Shown: in pieces, positions 26,254-34,776 of the stretch
Numbering within the stretch: position 1 is the stretch's first letter
Layout of the letters: each line of letters opens with the position of its first letter
Source of the DNA: UBA4285 sp050944355
Lineage (GTDB): Bacteria; Bacillota; Clostridia; Lachnospirales; Lachnospiraceae
DNA length: 64,000 nucleotides
Assembly: GCA_050944355.1 (NCBI GenBank)
Contig: JBMNQX010000008.1
Coordinates: 1-64,000, forward strand
Reading direction: 5' to 3'
Made by a program: the position numbers and the translations under genes
Notes under the pieces: model-generated
The model's database searches: none
The model's input: only the letters and a program-made list of their open reading frames with translations
Told to the model about the DNA's origin: nothing

Positions 26254-26940
26254 ATGAACAGCAGGGAAATCAGGATTTTCGAGACAAAAGAGCGCGTCCT
26301 GGCTGACAATGACGCGGCGGCGAAACAGGTCAGAGACCGGATGAAAGACAAGAACTGTCTTTTTATCAATCTGATGTCCTCGCCCGGCGCCGGAAAGACG
26401 ACGACCATCGTGAAGACGCTCGAAGAACTGAAGAAAATAAAACCGGACGTGAAGACAGGAGTCATGGAAGCTGACGTGGACAGCGACGTGGACGCGCGCA
26501 CCGTTCAGGAAGCCGGCGCGCAGGCCATTCAGCTTCACACAGGCGGGAGCTGCCACATGGACGCGGACATGACATGGCGCGGCCTCACGGCCATGAAGCC
26601 GGAAGGACTGGATCTCATCATCCTGGAAAATGTCGGCAACCTCGTGTGCCCGGCCGAGTTTGACGTCGGCGCGGATTACCGCGTGATGATCCTGTCGCTG
26701 CCGGAAGGGGACGACAAACCTCTCAAATATCCGCTCATGTTCAAGGTGAGCGATGTGCTGCTCGTGAACAAGACGGACACGGCCGGCGTATTTGATTTTG
26801 ATTTTGATGTGCTTGAAAAAAGAGTTCACAAGCTGAATCCGGACATGAAGATCTTCCCGGTTTCCGCGAAAACCGGCGAAGGATTCGGGCCCTGGGTGCA
26901 GTGGCTGGCAGCAAAAATCAGTGAAAAGACAGGAAAGTGA
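26254..26940 (+). CDS. hypB: Hydrogenase/nickel-enzyme maturation GTPase HypB, copy 1
   Basis: 228 aa SIMIBI GTPase that, with HypA, delivers nickel to the active site of NiFe hydrogenase or another Ni enzyme. P-loop SSPGAGKTT (about residues 43-51), the G-domain metal site Cys-His in GGSCHMDADMT and Cys in NLVCPAEF, and the guanine-specificity motif NKTD are all present. The N-terminal CXXCGC nickel motif and His-rich stretch of some HypB proteins are missing. A second hypB follows 14 bp after its stop. No hydrogenase genes are in the window. Confidence 0.93.
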   Translation: MNSREIRIFETKERVLADNDAAAKQVRDRMKDKNCLFINLMSSPGAGKTTTIVKTLEELKKIKPDVKTGVMEADVDSDVDARTVQEAGAQAIQLHTGGSCHMDADMTWRGLTAMKPEGLDLIILENVGNLVCPAEFDVGADYRVMILSLPEGDDKPLKYPLMFKVSDVLLVNKTDTAGVFDFDFDVLEKRVHKLNPDMKIFPVSAKTGEGFGPWVQWLAAKISEKTGK

Positions 26941-26954
26941 GCGGCGGGAAACGT

Positions 26955-27620
26955 ATGAAAGTAATTGAACTCAATGAATCTGTGACGGAGAGCAACGACA
27001 AAGACGCGGCGGAACTTTCCGCAAAACTGACGGACAAAGGAATTCTTTTAATCAATCTCATGTCTTCGCCGGGGTCCGGAAAGACGACGCTGCTTAAGCG
27101 CATCGCGGCGGATTTCGCCGGGACTCCGAAAATGGCGGTACTCGAGGCGGACATCGACTCGGACGTCGACGCCGTGCGCATGGAGGAAGCGGGCGTGCAG
27201 AGCGTTCAGGCCCACACGGACGGCATGTGCCACATGGACGCCGGCATGACAAAGCGCGGCCTTGAGGCCATGGATCTCACGGGGATTGACGTCGTTTTCC
27301 TGGAAAATGTCGGAAACCTCATCTGCCCCGCTGAATTTGCCACGGGTGCCCAGAAGAACGTGATGATTCTGTCAGTCCCGGAGGGGGACGACAAGCCGCT
27401 CAAGTATCCGCTTATGTTCACGGACAGCGATGTGCTCGTGATCACAAAAACGGACGCGCTTGACTATTTTGACTTTGATATAAACAAGTGCGGGGAGCGC
27501 GCGAGAAAACTCAACCCGGACATCCGGATTTTCCCGGTCAGCGCCAAGACGGGCGAAGGCATGAAAGCGCTCGAAGACTGGATCCGCGGAAGCGTGAATG
27601 AAATTAAAACAGCAAAATAA
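26955..27620 (+). CDS. hypB: Hydrogenase/nickel-enzyme maturation GTPase HypB, copy 2
   Basis: 221 aa from the ATG at 26955; a GTG at 26937 overlapping the previous stop is an alternative. P-loop SSPGSGKTTLL, metal-binding CHMDAGM and LICPAEF, and guanine motif TKTD (the usual N is T here). It is clearly paralogous to copy 1 over the whole length (shared GDDKPLKYPLMF, NPD.(K/R)IFPVSAKTGEG), so an old tandem duplication. The two may form a heterodimer, HypB being a dimer, or serve different Ni enzymes; neither can be decided from sequence. Confidence 0.92.
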   Translation: MKVIELNESVTESNDKDAAELSAKLTDKGILLINLMSSPGSGKTTLLKRIAADFAGTPKMAVLEADIDSDVDAVRMEEAGVQSVQAHTDGMCHMDAGMTKRGLEAMDLTGIDVVFLENVGNLICPAEFATGAQKNVMILSVPEGDDKPLKYPLMFTDSDVLVITKTDALDYFDFDINKCGERARKLNPDIRIFPVSAKTGEGMKALEDWIRGSVNEIKTAK

Positions 27621-27641
27621 GGGGACGGAGGGGAAGTGCCC

Positions 27642-30422
27642 ATGAACAATCAAAAGAACAGAATGACCAACGGATGGGATTATGTCCCGCCAAAGGGGTA
27701 TAAGCCGGCAGATCCGGAGAAAGCGAAGCTGGTCATCAAGCTCGGCTGCATGATCACAGACCGCATGACAGCCAAACTCAGTCACAAGATGACCTACGAC
27801 GATCCGGAATACTGGATGCTCGACGAGGTCCTGACCAAGGACGAAGTGAAGTTCATGCTGAGCTTCGAAAAGACAAGAGTGAGCTACGATATCCCGGCAC
27901 TCGCGAAGAGAAACGGCATGACAGAGGAACAGACGCAGAAAATGGTCGACCATCTGCTCTGGATCGGCGCGCTCGAGAGCAACCGGGAGACGCCGGACAA
28001 GCATATGCAGTATGACGTCCCGATCTTCGTGCCGGGCATCGCCGAATTTATGATGATGCAGGACAAGCTCGTGGAAGAACACCCGAAGATCGCGACGTTC
28101 TTCAACCTGATGACACAGATGCCGCTCGAAAACGTGACGCCGATGATCCCGCTCGGCGGTTCCGGCGTCGGCATGCACGTCATCCCGGTCGAAAAGGCCA
28201 TCGAAAACACCAGCGAAGCCGTCAGCGTCGAGAAACTCTCGCACTGGCTCAGCAAATATGACAAATATTCGATCGGCGTCTGCACCTGCCGCCGCCAGCA
28301 GGCGATGCGCCACGAAGGGTCTGGCGACGTCGAGGGCGAATTCTGCATCGGCGTCGGCGACATGGCGGAATACTGCGTGAACCGCGGAACCGGCCGATAC
28401 ATCAGTTACGACGAGGTCATGGAGGTCCTCGAGCGCAGCGAGCGGCACGGCTTTGTGCACCAGATCACGAATATCGACGGCGAGAATAAAATCGTCGGCA
28501 TCTGCAACTGCGCCCCGGGCGTGTGCAATGCCCTGCGCACGTCGCAGCTCTACAACACACCGAACCTTTCCCGCAGCGCCTACCGCGCGCACGTCGACCA
28601 TGACAAATGTGTGGCCTGCGGCAAGTGCGTGGAAGTCTGCCCGGTCGGCGCCGCGAAGCTCGGCCAGAAACTCTGCACGAAAAACGGACCGATCGAGTAT
28701 CCTGTCACGGAACTCCCGGACGCAAAGCACTGGAGCGCCGACAAGTGGAACATCCACTACCGCGAGGACGCGAAGATCAACTGCTATCCGACCGGCACGT
28801 CGCCCTGCAAGACAGCCTGCCCGGCGCACATCGCCGTTCAGGGCTACGTGAAAATGGCTGGCGAAGGAAAATACCGCGAGGCGCTCGAACTGATCAAACA
28901 GGACAACCCGTTCCCGGCCGTCTGCGGCGCGATCTGCAACAGGCGCTGTGAGGACGAGTGCACGCGCGGCACGATCGACCAGCCGGTCGCCATCGACGAA
29001 ATCAAGAAATTCATCTCGGCGAAAGAACTCGAGGAAAAGTACCGCTTCATCCCGGTCTGCGAAAAGGAAGACGGCGGCATGTGGGGCCCGGATTACCGCA
29101 TGGCCATCATCGGCGGCGGCCCGGCCGGCCTTTCCTGCGCATACTACCTGAGAACCCGCGGATACGATGTGACGGTCTTTGAAAAAGAATCCCGGATGGG
29201 CGGCATGATGACAAATGGAATCCCGAATTTCCGCCTCGAAAAAGACATCGTCGACGCGGAAATCAGCATCCTGCAGGACATGGGAATCGAGTTCAAAACC
29301 GGCGTCGAGGTCGGCAGGGACGTCACGATCCAGCAGCTGCGCGATCAGGGCTACAAGGCATTTTACATCGCGATTGGCCTTCAGGGTGGCCGCACGGCCG
29401 GCGTTCCGGGCGAATTCGCCGACGGAATCGTCTCCGGAATCGATTTTCTGAAAGACGTGAACCAGGACAAGACACAGCCGCTTGCCGGCGACGTCGTGGT
29501 CATCGGCGGCGGAAACGTGGCTGTCGATGTGGCCCGCACGGCGGAGCGCCTGACGGACGGCAAAGTCACGATGATCTGCCTGGAAGGCACAAACGAGATG
29601 CCGGCTGCGGACGATGAAGTGGCCGAGGCAAAGGATGAGGGCATAGAAGTGATGAACGGCTGGGGCCCGAAGGAATTCCTCTCCGAGAACGGCCATGTCA
29701 CCGGCGTCATCTTCAAGCGCTGCACGCAGGTCAAGAACGCGGATGGCCGCTTCGATCCGAAATACAACGAAAACGACACGATCACCGTGAAATGCGACAA
29801 CGTGCTCGAGGCCATCGGGCAGTCCGCCCAGTGGGGCGATCTGCTCAAGGACACCAAGTGCACACTGCGCCGCGGCGGCACCATCGAAGTCGATCCGCTC
29901 ACGTTCCAGACCAGCGAGCCGGACATTTTCGCCGGCGGCGATATCCAGCACGGCGCAAGATTTGCCATCGATGCGATCGCGGAGGGCAAGAAGGCCTGCG
30001 AGTCGATGCACCGTTTTGTGCACAAGGGCCAGTCGCTCACGATCGGCCGCGACAGGCGTGAGTTCAATGCGCTGGACAAGGACAACATCATCGTCGAGGG
30101 ATACGACAACGCGAAGCGCCAGGTTCCCGGCCACAGAGAGATGGCAAATGGCAAAAAGTCGTTTGAGGATCTGAGACTGCCGCTCACGGAAGAGCAGGTG
30201 AAGAAGGAGGCCGGCCGCTGCCTCAGCTGCGGTGCGACGACGGTCGACATCAACCGCTGCATCGGATGCGGCCTGTGCACGACGCGCTGCGAGTTCGACG
30301 CGATTCATCTGACGCGCGATCTCCCGGATGCGTCGAACATGTGCCGCGCGGAGGACAAGATGAAATATGTCCTGCCGTACGAGGCGAAGCGCGCCGCGAA
30401 GATTCTGTTCCGCAAAGGATAA
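27642..30422 (+). CDS. Large FeS/FAD NAD(P)-dependent oxidoreductase (GltD-like with ferredoxin domains)
   Basis: 926 aa from ATG 27642 (site GGAGGGG). Domains: an N-terminal about 300 residues with a cysteine cluster (CTCRRQQAM, ICNCAPGVC); a 4Fe-4S ferredoxin motif CVACGKCVEVCPVG (about 325-340); a GltD-type FeS segment (CKTACPAHIAVQGY, CGAICNRRCEDECTRG); an FAD-binding GGGPAGLSCAYYLRTRGYDV and NAD(P)-binding GGGNVAVDVARTAERL; and a C-terminal ferredoxin motif CLSCGATTVDINRCIGCGLCTTRCEFDAI. It is thus a multi-centre electron-transfer flavoprotein, perhaps electron-bifurcating. It lies inside a hypB-hypB-hypA operon, so a nickel-enzyme connection is likely but unproven. Confidence 0.82.
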   Translation: MNNQKNRMTNGWDYVPPKGYKPADPEKAKLVIKLGCMITDRMTAKLSHKMTYDDPEYWMLDEVLTKDEVKFMLSFEKTRVSYDIPALAKRNGMTEEQTQKMVDHLLWIGALESNRETPDKHMQYDVPIFVPGIAEFMMMQDKLVEEHPKIATFFNLMTQMPLENVTPMIPLGGSGVGMHVIPVEKAIENTSEAVSVEKLSHWLSKYDKYSIGVCTCRRQQAMRHEGSGDVEGEFCIGVGDMAEYCVNRGTGRYISYDEVMEVLERSERHGFVHQITNIDGENKIVGICNCAPGVCNALRTSQLYNTPNLSRSAYRAHVDHDKCVACGKCVEVCPVGAAKLGQKLCTKNGPIEYPVTELPDAKHWSADKWNIHYREDAKINCYPTGTSPCKTACPAHIAVQGYVKMAGEGKYREALELIKQDNPFPAVCGAICNRRCEDECTRGTIDQPVAIDEIKKFISAKELEEKYRFIPVCEKEDGGMWGPDYRMAIIGGGPAGLSCAYYLRTRGYDVTVFEKESRMGGMMTNGIPNFRLEKDIVDAEISILQDMGIEFKTGVEVGRDVTIQQLRDQGYKAFYIAIGLQGGRTAGVPGEFADGIVSGIDFLKDVNQDKTQPLAGDVVVIGGGNVAVDVARTAERLTDGKVTMICLEGTNEMPAADDEVAEAKDEGIEVMNGWGPKEFLSENGHVTGVIFKRCTQVKNADGRFDPKYNENDTITVKCDNVLEAIGQSAQWGDLLKDTKCTLRRGGTIEVDPLTFQTSEPDIFAGGDIQHGARFAIDAIAEGKKACESMHRFVHKGQSLTIGRDRREFNALDKDNIIVEGYDNAKRQVPGHREMANGKKSFEDLRLPLTEEQVKKEAGRCLSCGATTVDINRCIGCGLCTTRCEFDAIHLTRDLPDASNMCRAEDKMKYVLPYEAKRAAKILFRKG

Positions 30423-30427
30423 ATGCG

Positions 30428-30823
30428 ATGCATGAGATGGGAATTGTGCTGCATCTGGCGAAGACGCTGGAGCAGACGGCAAAAGAACAGAACATCATCA
30501 AAATCGCCCACGTGACGCTCGAAGTCGGCGAGGTCTCCGGCATCATCACGGACTACTTTTCTGACTGTTGGGACTACTTCAAGGGCCGCAGCGAGCTTCT
30601 GAAGGACTCGACGCTTGACGTCGTCACGACGCCGGCCGTCACGTGGTGTGACAACTGCAAGAAGACGTACCCGACGGTCAAGTACGGGCGCACCTGCCCC
30701 TACTGCGGCAGCGGCGAGACCTGGCTGCTGTACGGCAACCAGTGCGTGATCCGCGACATCACCGCCGAGACCGCCGACGGCAGCGAAGGCGAGACAGAGG
30801 CCGAGACCGAAGACCTGCTGTAG
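30428..30823 (+). CDS. hypA: Nickel-insertion/zinc protein HypA
   Basis: 131 aa from ATG 30428, six bases after the oxidoreductase stop. The nickel-binding N-terminus MHEMGI is intact, which also fixes the start since His2 is required; the open frame extends far upstream in the preceding gene. Zinc site CDNC (about 77-80) and CPYC (about 94-97). The C-terminal tail is acidic (EGETEAETEDLL), longer than usual. With HypB it inserts nickel; hypC, hypD, hypE and hypF are absent here. Confidence 0.93.
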   Translation: MHEMGIVLHLAKTLEQTAKEQNIIKIAHVTLEVGEVSGIITDYFSDCWDYFKGRSELLKDSTLDVVTTPAVTWCDNCKKTYPTVKYGRTCPYCGSGETWLLYGNQCVIRDITAETADGSEGETEAETEDLL

Positions 30824-30862
30824 CGCCGCCTTTAGTGCAGCCGGACAAGAACAAAGGGACAC

Positions 30863-30890
30863 AGGGGCCGCCGCGAGGCGGCCCCTTTTA
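30863..30890 (+). terminator. Rho-independent terminator of the hyp operon
   Basis: GGGGCCGCC, loop GCGA, GGCGGCCCC, TTTTA. Confidence 0.9.
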
Positions 30891-30941
30891 TATTAACTGC
30901 CCGGACGGCGGCGCGGTTTCCCCGGCTCCCGGCCTGTGGCA

Positions 30942-31396
30942 TCAGCAAAATAGCAAGTTCATGCCATCATTTGCTGACATGCCAGATTTTCTGTCGGCGA
31001 GCTCAGCAATATTTGGCCAGACAGGGATAATTGCTGATTTTATTGGCAAGTTAGTTTTAACAAACTCAGCAATAGCGGCGCTGCCGATTCATTCCGCTGA
31101 CAGCCATGCAATTTTCAAGGTCTTTTCGTCAATAAAATTGAAATACACCGACGCTTTTGCTGACATTCTAAATTCCCAAATTGGAAAATCAGCAAATCAG
31201 AAAGTTGATGTCATTATTGCTGACAGCATCCAATTTTCTGCCGGCCCGATCAGCAATAGAGCAAGTTGATGTCATTTTTGCTGACGGCCAAAATTTTCTG
31301 CCGGCCCGATCAGCAATAGAGCAAGTTGGCGCCATTTTTGCTGACGGCCACAAATTTTCTGCCGGCCCGATCAGCAAATCAGCAAATTCAAGCTGA
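30942..31396 (+). repeat. Palindromic array, family 2 (TCAGCAAA/TTTGCTGA), copy A
   Basis: Left arms TCAGCAA(A/T) start at 30942, 31003, 31066, 31129 (degenerate), 31189, 31250, 31310 and 31371. Right arms (T/A)TTGCTGA start 27-28 bp later at 30970, 31030, 31093 (degenerate), 31156, 31216, 31277 and 31337. Period 60-63 bp. Spacers hold GGCC...GGCC palindromes. The whole block recurs in inverted orientation at 36801-37144, on the other side of the methionine synthase operon. No gene is likely inside. Confidence 0.9.
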
Positions 31397-31568
31397 GTTT
31401 ATTAGTGCCCGGGCTTTACGGCCCGCGGCATCAGCTTGCCATTTCTCTGCCATAGCCCCTGCCTATAACCCTGCATATTTTTTTGCGTATTTTCAATCTA
31501 TCTTTTCCTGTAGTATAGTGAGCTATATAGACTCAGCCGGCGCGCACCGGCAGAAAGGAGGCTCTCTC

Positions 31569-32285
31569 ATGGCAAATGTCACGCTTCCCCGGCGGTGGGA
31601 AGAGACGGGCGTCGCGTCCGTGCGGCTCACGATGGCCGACCGGGGCGAGATCCTGAGATATCTCGGCTACAGCGGACAGAAGATCGACGAGATTACGGAA
31701 CAGCGCCTGAATGACGGGATTGCGCGCCTGAACAAGGCCGCCGCTCCGAAACTCATTGCGAGCCTCTATTCCTGCGATGAGAGTGGGAGCTGGCCGGACG
31801 CGCTCACATTTCTCACGGGAAAAGACATACGGGAACACCTGAAAGGATGCCGAGAGATTCTGCTGATGGGCGCGACGATCGGGGCGGGCGTCGACCGGGC
31901 GCTTCACGTCGAAGAGGTGCGGGACGCGGCCGGCGCACTGATCATGGATGCGGCCGGAAGCGCCTTGATTGAGGCGGTGTGCGACAGCTTTGAGGCTCTG
32001 ATGCGCGGCCGGGCTCAGAAAGCGGGCAGATATCTGACCACGCGCTTTTCGCCGGGGTACGGCGATCTGCCGCTCGCGGTGCAGAACCGGTTCGCGGATC
32101 TCATCGAGGCGAGAAGGATCGGGCTTGCCGTGACGCCGGAGCACATCATGGTTCCGAGAAAATCGGTCACGGCCATCATCGGAATCTCGGATCATCCGCT
32201 GCACCGGAGATCAAGATCCTGCGACAGCTGTAACATGCGTGAGAGCTGCCGGTTCAGAAAAGCAGGAGTTGTCTGCGGAGAATAA
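31569..32285 (+). CDS. Methionine synthase reactivation (AdoMet-binding) domain protein
   Basis: 238 aa from ATG 31569 with AGAAAGGAGG upstream; longer open frames run back into the repeat array and are not credible. The segment LMGATIGAGVDRALH, the hydrophobic helix after it and RFSPGYGDLPL followed by RRIGLAVTPEHIMVPRKSVTAIIG match the C-terminal activation domain of MetH, which binds SAM and flavodoxin to rescue oxidised cobalamin. It is a stand-alone protein here, and the MetH next door lacks this domain. The C-terminus has an unusual cysteine group (CDSCNMRESC). Start codon is the first ATG of an ATGGCAAATG word. Confidence 0.88.
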   Translation: MANVTLPRRWEETGVASVRLTMADRGEILRYLGYSGQKIDEITEQRLNDGIARLNKAAAPKLIASLYSCDESGSWPDALTFLTGKDIREHLKGCREILLMGATIGAGVDRALHVEEVRDAAGALIMDAAGSALIEAVCDSFEALMRGRAQKAGRYLTTRFSPGYGDLPLAVQNRFADLIEARRIGLAVTPEHIMVPRKSVTAIIGISDHPLHRRSRSCDSCNMRESCRFRKAGVVCGE

Positions 32286-32296
32286 GGAGAAGAGAC

Positions 32297-34765
32297 GTGT
32301 CAGAAAAGATCATCATTCTTGACGGCGGCATGGGAACAATGCTTCAGGCGGCGGGCATGCAGCCGGGCGAGCACCCGGAGGTGTACGGATACCACAATCC
32401 GCAGATTGTGGCCGGGATTCACGCGCGCTACATTGACGCCGGGTCGAGCATCATTTATTCCAACACGTTCGGGGCAAATCCCAGAAAGCTTGCGGGACAG
32501 GAAATCGACACGAAAACTGCAGTCCTCTCGGCCGTCAGAACGGCCAGGGAAGCGGCAGAGGCCGGCGAAAAAAGGTTCGGGCGCAAAATCAGCGTGGCAC
32601 TGGACGTCGGCCCGATCGGAGAACTGCTGGAACCGCTCGGAACGGTTACGTTTGACGAGGCATACGCCGCCTATAAAGAGCAGATGCTGGCCGGTCAGGA
32701 AGCCGGCGCAGATCTTGTCGTGATCGAGACGTTTACCGATCTCCTCGACGCGAAAGCCGCCGTGCTGGCAGCGAAAGAGAACACAAATCTTCCGGTCTGG
32801 ATCACCATGACATTTGAGGAGTCCGGACGCACCTTCACCGGAACGAAGCTCGGTGCGTTCGGCATGACAATGGAAGGTCTCGGAGTCGACGCTGTCGGCA
32901 TCAACTGTTCGCTCGGCCCGCAGGAGATCCTGCCGCTCGCGAAGGAACTTTGCGAGTGGACGAATCTCCCGATCATCGTAAAGCCGAACGCCGGCCTCCC
33001 GGACCCGGAGACCGGGCGGTATCCGCTTGACGCCGTTTCGTTTGCGCAGGAGATGCGCGCCTATGAGACTTTGCCGCTCATCGCCATGGGCGGGTGCTGC
33101 GGCAGCGACCCGGAGTATATTAAAAACATTTGCCATGAGCTGGACGCGGACGGCATTCAGAGGGTCGCGTTCGGCGAGAATCCGGTGTCTGAGATCAACA
33201 GGGGCAGGAAGAAAGCACGCCGCGGTGTCTGCTCGGCGACAAATGTCTGTGAGTTCGGCGGCGTGCGGGTCATCGGCGAGAGGGTCAACCCGACCGGCAA
33301 AAAGAAGTTTCAGAGAGCGCTTCTGGACCACGACATGGATTACATCTGCCAGGTCGCGCTGGATGAGGAAGAGGCCGGGGCGGACATCCTGGACGTGAAT
33401 GTCGGCGTCCCGGGCGGCGACGAAAAGGCGCTCATGGTGGAGGTGGTGAAGGCACTGCAGGGCGTGGTGTCTCTGCCGCTTCAGATCGATTCCGGGGACG
33501 CGCAGGTCGTCGAGGCGGCGCTGCGGGTGTATGCGGGCCGGCCGCTCGTGAACTCTGTCACGGCCGATGACGCGAGGCTCGACGCGTTTCTGCCGGTGCT
33601 GAAAAAATACGGCGCCGCGACGGTCGGGCTCTGCCTGAATGAGAACGGAATTCCGCAGACGGCGGAAGAACGTTTTGAAAACGCGAAGTATATCGAGAAG
33701 CGGGTGACGGAAGCCGGAATTCCGAAAGATGACATCCTGATCGACTGTCTGACGCTCACGGTCTCGGCCCAGCAGGAGCAGGCGCAGGAGACGCTCGCGG
33801 CGATGCGCCGGGTTCACGACGAGCTCGGTCTGCATTTATGCCTCGGCGTCAGCAACATTTCGTTCGGACTCCCCGCGAGGCGCTATATCAACGTGAATTT
33901 CCTGATTCAGGCCCTGACCTGCGGACTTGACTTCCCGATCATCAACCCGAACATTCTGCCTCTGATGGACGCCGTCGCGTCGTACAAGGTTCTGTCCGGC
34001 GAGGACGTGAACTGCGAGAACTATATCAGGCGGTTTGCGGATAGAAAAGAACTGCCGGCAGCGGGCGGCGGAGCCGCACAGCCGAAGGCAGGGACGGCCA
34101 AAGTGCCTGGCGCGTCTTCGGGCAGCGGCGCGGAAAACGGAGAACTCACGGTAGAGGACGCGGTTGTGAAGGGCCTCAAGACGGAGACCAGACGGCTTGC
34201 CGAAGAGCTTCTCGCGTCGCATTCGGAAGAGGAAGTCATCAACGGATACCTGATACCAGCGCTCGACACAGTGGGCGATCTCTACGAAAAGAAAGTGATC
34301 TTTCTGCCGCAGCTCATCAGCTCGGCCAACGCGGCGACGGCCGCATTTGACATGATCAGAGACCGCATTCAGGCAAAAGGCACTGGAAGCGCGGACAGCG
34401 GGACGATTGTCATCTGCACGGTGAAAGGCGACATTCACGACATCGGCAAGAACATCGTCAAGGTCATCCTCGAGAATTACGGGTTCCGCATGATCGATCT
34501 GGGGCGCGACGTGCCGAAAGAAAGAGTCGTGCAGGCCGTGAAAGAGAGCGGCGCCGGCCTCGTCGGCCTCTCGGCGCTGATGACGACCACACTGCCGGCG
34601 ATGGAAGAGACAATCCGGGCGGTGCACGAGCAGTGTCCGGGCGTGCCGGTGTTCGTGGGCGGCGCGGTGCTCACCCCTGAATACGCAAAAAAAATGGGGG
34701 CTGACTTCTACACGGCCGACGCCAGAGAGTCCGTCGAAGCCGCAAAACAAGTTTTCAGAAAGTGA
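32297..34765 (+). CDS. metH: Cobalamin-dependent methionine synthase without reactivation domain
   Basis: 822 aa from a GTG start. Domains: homocysteine S-methyltransferase barrel with zinc cysteines in VGINCSLGP and GGCCGSDP (about 1-290), pterin-binding barrel (RVIGERVNPTGKKKF, about 315-590), an Ala/Gly/Ser-rich linker near residue 600, B12-binding cap and cobalamin-binding domain with the lower-ligand motif DIHDIGKNIVKV (about 715-726). It ends after the B12 domain, so the SAM activation domain must come from the gene 12 bp upstream. It transfers the methyl of methyl-tetrahydrofolate to homocysteine. Confidence 0.94.
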   Translation: MSEKIIILDGGMGTMLQAAGMQPGEHPEVYGYHNPQIVAGIHARYIDAGSSIIYSNTFGANPRKLAGQEIDTKTAVLSAVRTAREAAEAGEKRFGRKISVALDVGPIGELLEPLGTVTFDEAYAAYKEQMLAGQEAGADLVVIETFTDLLDAKAAVLAAKENTNLPVWITMTFEESGRTFTGTKLGAFGMTMEGLGVDAVGINCSLGPQEILPLAKELCEWTNLPIIVKPNAGLPDPETGRYPLDAVSFAQEMRAYETLPLIAMGGCCGSDPEYIKNICHELDADGIQRVAFGENPVSEINRGRKKARRGVCSATNVCEFGGVRVIGERVNPTGKKKFQRALLDHDMDYICQVALDEEEAGADILDVNVGVPGGDEKALMVEVVKALQGVVSLPLQIDSGDAQVVEAALRVYAGRPLVNSVTADDARLDAFLPVLKKYGAATVGLCLNENGIPQTAEERFENAKYIEKRVTEAGIPKDDILIDCLTLTVSAQQEQAQETLAAMRRVHDELGLHLCLGVSNISFGLPARRYINVNFLIQALTCGLDFPIINPNILPLMDAVASYKVLSGEDVNCENYIRRFADRKELPAAGGGAAQPKAGTAKVPGASSGSGAENGELTVEDAVVKGLKTETRRLAEELLASHSEEEVINGYLIPALDTVGDLYEKKVIFLPQLISSANAATAAFDMIRDRIQAKGTGSADSGTIVICTVKGDIHDIGKNIVKVILENYGFRMIDLGRDVPKERVVQAVKESGAGLVGLSALMTTTLPAMEETIRAVHEQCPGVPVFVGGAVLTPEYAKKMGADFYTADARESVEAAKQVFRK

Positions 34766-34776
34766 GAGAGCAGACC

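Noticed and set aside
27372..30482. 1036-residue open frame opposite the large oxidoreductase
   Set aside because: Antisense shadow caused by GC-rich third codon positions; low-complexity Arg/Asp/Ala composition and no domain. The 848-residue frame opposite rel (14713-17259) and the 570-residue frame opposite aspS are the same artefact.
31181..31568. Extended N-terminus of the MetH activation protein, and small frames in family 2 repeats
   Set aside because: They translate repeat units only; the real start at 31569 has AGAAAGGAGG.
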